From: Phalacrocorax aristotelis
Lineage: Eukaryota > Chordata > Aves > Suliformes > Phalacrocoracidae
Length of the DNA: 64,000 nucleotides
Assembly (NCBI RefSeq): GCF_949628215.1
Contig: NW_027441101.1
Span: 7,501-71,500, forward strand
Direction: 5' to 3'
The translations under genes were made by a program, and so were the position numbers. Every line of letters begins with the position of its first letter. Position 1 is the stretch's first letter. The notes beneath the pieces were generated by a model. The model did no database searches, had not been told where the DNA came from, and saw nothing but the letters and a program-made list of their open reading frames with translations. Shown one piece after another: positions 61,101 to 64,000 of this stretch.

Positions 61101-64000
61101 ACACAGAGAGCTGGGCAGAAAGAGATGGAGAAAGGCTAAAGATCACACGGCCAACAGGGAAGAGAGGGAAGACGTTTAAAAACGGGGCAAGAAGCCAGAG
61201 AGAGGGAGAGAAGCAACAATAAAATGGGGACGGGCCACGGGGCAGCGAGGAGGGAACCGATGAATAAGAAAAGGAGGCCAAAGAGAACACAATGTAGTAT
61301 GGAAAAAAGGAACAGCGGCCTACGGGGAAGGAGGAATTAAAGATCAGGCACTGGGAGGCAGACAGAGACAAACGAAGAAACAAGTGAAAAAACCAACAGC
61401 AATGGGCTACCAAGACAGAGAGGGAGGAAATTGGGCAATAAAACATAGCAGCAAGGAGCGGGACAGAGAGAGTTGAGGACAAACAAACAGCACGGGTCTA
61501 TGTGAAAGAGAACATGGAATTAGAACACAGAGAGGGAGCCTGTCAGAGGTGGAGATAAAAGCAGCAGAGAGGGGAAGAGAGGCAGCAGAAAGAGTTAAGA
61601 GCAGGACAGAGACCAAGAAAGAACGGTGAGGAGCAGGCTGGAAACGCACAAAGAACCTGGGGCAGGCAGCACAACAGCGAGGGAGGAAAGAAGACTAGGG
61701 GCAGAAAGCTGAAGCGAGCGAGATGGAGAAAGACAAGAAAAGCGACAAGAACAGGGCAGAGAGGAGAGAATGAAGCCACGGGGACAGGGATCCGAGAGAG
61801 CCAACGACGGAGGGAAGGGGCCGGGGTAGGGAAGACCTCAAAACAAACCATGGGGCTACGTGGTACAGAGCATGAGCAGGGAGAGAATTAGCCATTAGGG
61901 ACAGGGAGCCAGAGGAAAAAGAAAATACACCAAAAAGGAGATGGAGAGCAAAAGGAATCGCAATGCGTACAGAAAGAAGAACGAAACAATTCTAAAATAG
62001 GGACATGGGGAAGCCAGAAAGGACAACCGCTACAGGCTACAGGGCAGAGAGGGAAGAATTAACGATAGACACAGAGAGCTGGGCAGAAAGAGATGGAGAA
62101 AGGCTAAAGATCACACGGCCAAGAGGGAAGACGTTTAAAAACAGGGGCAAGAAGCCAGAGAGGGGGAGAGAGGCAACAATAAAATGGGGACGGGCCACGG
62201 GGCAGCGAGGAGGGAACCGATGAATAAGAAAAGGAGGCCAAAGAGAACACAATGTAGTATGGAAAAAAGGAACCGCGGCCTACGGGGAAGGAGGAATTAA
62301 AGATCAGGCACTGGGAGGCAGACAGAGACAAACGAAGAAACAAGTGAAAAAACCAACAGCAATGGGCTACCAAGACAGAGAGGGAGGAAATTGGGCAATA
62401 AAACATAGCAGCAAGGAGCGGGACAGAGAGAGTTGAGGACAAACAAACAGCACGGGTCTATGTGAAAGAGAACATGGAATTAGAACACAGAGAGGGAGCC
62501 TGTCAGAGGTGGCGATAAAAGCAGCAGAGAGGGGAAGAGAGGCAGCAGAAAGAGGTAAGAGCAGGACAGAGACCAAGAAAGAACGGTGAGGAGCAGGCCG
62601 GAAACGCACAAAGAACCTGGGGCAGGCAGCACGACAGCGAGGGAGGAAAGAAGAATGGGGCAGAAAGCTGAAGCGAGCGAGATGGAGAAAGACAAGAAAA
62701 GCGACAAGAACAGGGCAGAGAGGAGAGAATGAAGCCACGGGGACAGGGATCCGAGAGAGCCAACGACGGAGGGAAGGGGCCGGGGTAGGGAAGACCTCAA
62801 AACAAACCATGGGGCTACGTGGTACAGAGCATGAGCAGGGAGAGAATTAACCATTAGGGACAGGGAGCCAGAGGAAAAAGAAAATACACCAAAAGGGAGA
62901 TGGAGAGCAAAAGGAATCGCAATGCGTACAGAAAGAAGAGCGAAACAATTCTAAAACAGGGACATGGGGAAGCCAGAAAGGACAACCGCTACAGGCTACA
63001 GGGCAGAGAGGGAAGAATTAACGATAGACACAGAGAGCTGGGCAGAAAGAGATGGAGAAAGGCTAAAGATCACACGGCCAACAGGGAAGAGAGGGAAGAC
63101 GTTTAAAAACGGGGCAAGAAGCCAGAGAGAGGGGGAGAGAGGCAACAATAAAATGGGGACGGGCCACGGGGCAGCGAGGAGGGAACCGATGAATAAGAAA
63201 AGGAGGCCAAAGAGAACACAATGTAGTATGGAAAAAAGGAACCGCGGCCTACGGGGAAGGAGGAATTAAAGATCAGGCACTGGGAGGCAGACAGAGACAA
63301 ACGAAGAAACAAGTGAAAAAACCAACAGCAATGGGCTACCAAGACAGAGAGGGAGGAAATTGGGCAATAAAACATAGCAGCAAGGAGCGGGACAGAGAGA
63401 GTTGAGGACAAACAAACAGCACGGGTCTATGTGAAAGAGAACATGGAATTAGAACACAGAGAGGGAGCCTGTCAGAGGTGGCGATAAAAGCAGCAGAGAG
63501 GGGAAGAGAGGCAGCAGAAAGAGGTAAGAGCAGGACAGAGACCAAGAAAGAACGGTGAGGAGCAGGCCGGAAACGCACAAAGAACCTGGGGCAGGCAGCA
63601 CGACAGCGAGGGAGGAAAGAAGAATGGGGCAGAAAGCTGAAGCGAGCGAGATGGAGAAAGACAAGAAAAGCGACAAGAACAGGGCAGAGAGGAGAGAATG
63701 AAGCCACGGGGACAGGGATCCGAGAGAGCCAACGACGGAGGGAAGGGGCCGGGGTAGGGAAGACCTCAAAACAAACCATGGGGCTACGTGGTACAGAGCA
63801 TGAGCAGGGAGAGAATTAACCATTAGGGACAAGGAGCCAGAGGAAAAAGAAAATACACCAAAAGGGAGATGGAGAGCAAAAGGAATCGCAATGCGTACAG
63901 AAAGAAGAGCGAAACAATTCTAAAACAGGGACATGGGGAAGCCAGAAAGGACAAAAGCTACAGGCTACAGGGCAGAGAGGGAAGAATTAACGATAGACAC
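43173..64000 (+). repeat. Higher-order satellite block D (~21.5 units, runs off the window)
   Basis: This is the longest uninterrupted block. Landmark CCATGGGGCTACGTGG recurs 22 times, from about 43,489 to 63,776, spaced about 956-971 bp apart. Units are very similar, with shared diagnostic variants: GGAGGGAACACCACAAAAC against GGTAGGGAAGACCTCAAAAC; GGTGGAGATAAAAG against GGTGGCGATAAAAG; TTAACCATTAGGG against TTAGCCATTAGGG; and an 11-bp deletion at CGGCCAAGAGGGAAGACG in some units (near 45,690, 55,372, 57,292 and 62,120). Variants recur in runs and pairs, as expected from unequal crossover and gene conversion. At 52.2-53.8 kb two units carry the block-end variants normally found just before LTR-1, without any cassette following. 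No gene is called in this block. Confidence 0.97.

Noticed and set aside
18800-63820. Telomere-like TTAGGG words in the satellite
   Set aside because: Only a single ATTAGGGA occurs per unit as part of the module word TTAACCATTAGGGACAGG. There is no tandem TTAGGG tract.
18459-64000. CRISPR array
   Set aside because: The repeat is a contiguous ~968-bp tandem unit with no short direct repeats separated by unique spacers.

Overview
The window looks like bird nuclear DNA from a repeat-dominated region such as a microchromosome, a sex-chromosome heterochromatin block or a pericentromere. The evidence is a decayed CR1 LINE with recognisable endonuclease and reverse-transcriptase peptides and a CR1-type 3' end, plus solo LTRs of two types that I associate with avian endogenous retroviruses. 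Species and chromosome cannot be told from the sequence. No intact protein-coding gene is visible. Nearly all long open frames are by-products of extreme strand asymmetry in repeats.

Layout. (1) 1-382: G/T-rich sequence ending in a 38-bp-arm inverted repeat. (2) 383-10.9 kb: a C-rich, G-poor strand with many CpGs. It holds a 550-bp duplication with a terminator-like hairpin, then a 2.14-kb tandem repeat (two full copies and a partial one) flanked on both sides by decayed copies. (3) 10.9-11.2 kb: a TATA-type promoter followed by a possible first exon encoding a signal peptide or signal anchor. (4) From about 11.7 kb to the end the plus strand becomes purine-rich. Decayed ~82-bp monomers lie at 12.99-14.46 and 17.53-18.18 kb, interrupted by a CR1 element that itself carries a nested, inverted CR1 fragment. 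(5) 18.46-64.0 kb: a purine-rich higher-order satellite with a unit of about 956-972 bp, built from ~84-bp modules. It occurs as four blocks, about 36 units in all, and runs off the right end.

Blocks A, B and C each end at the same solo LTR (LTR-1). That LTR starts a ~3.2-kb cassette: LTR-1, decayed satellite, a CpG island with G-rich minisatellite and promoter motifs, a second LTR (LTR-2), then the next satellite block. The cassette is present three times, nearly identical, plus a fourth truncated right edge before block A. Constant offsets between copies show that cassette and satellite were duplicated together, in ~7.6-kb and ~10.46-kb steps.

How the parts may work together (inference): the CpG island carries ZNF143-, USF- and YY1-like sites, and the minus strand leftward of it has good splice signals that would give a three-exon, probably non-coding transcript. 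LTR-2 lies in sense orientation directly upstream of every satellite block and could drive purine-rich satellite RNA. The most interesting object here is this promoter/LTR cassette amplified inside a higher-order satellite.
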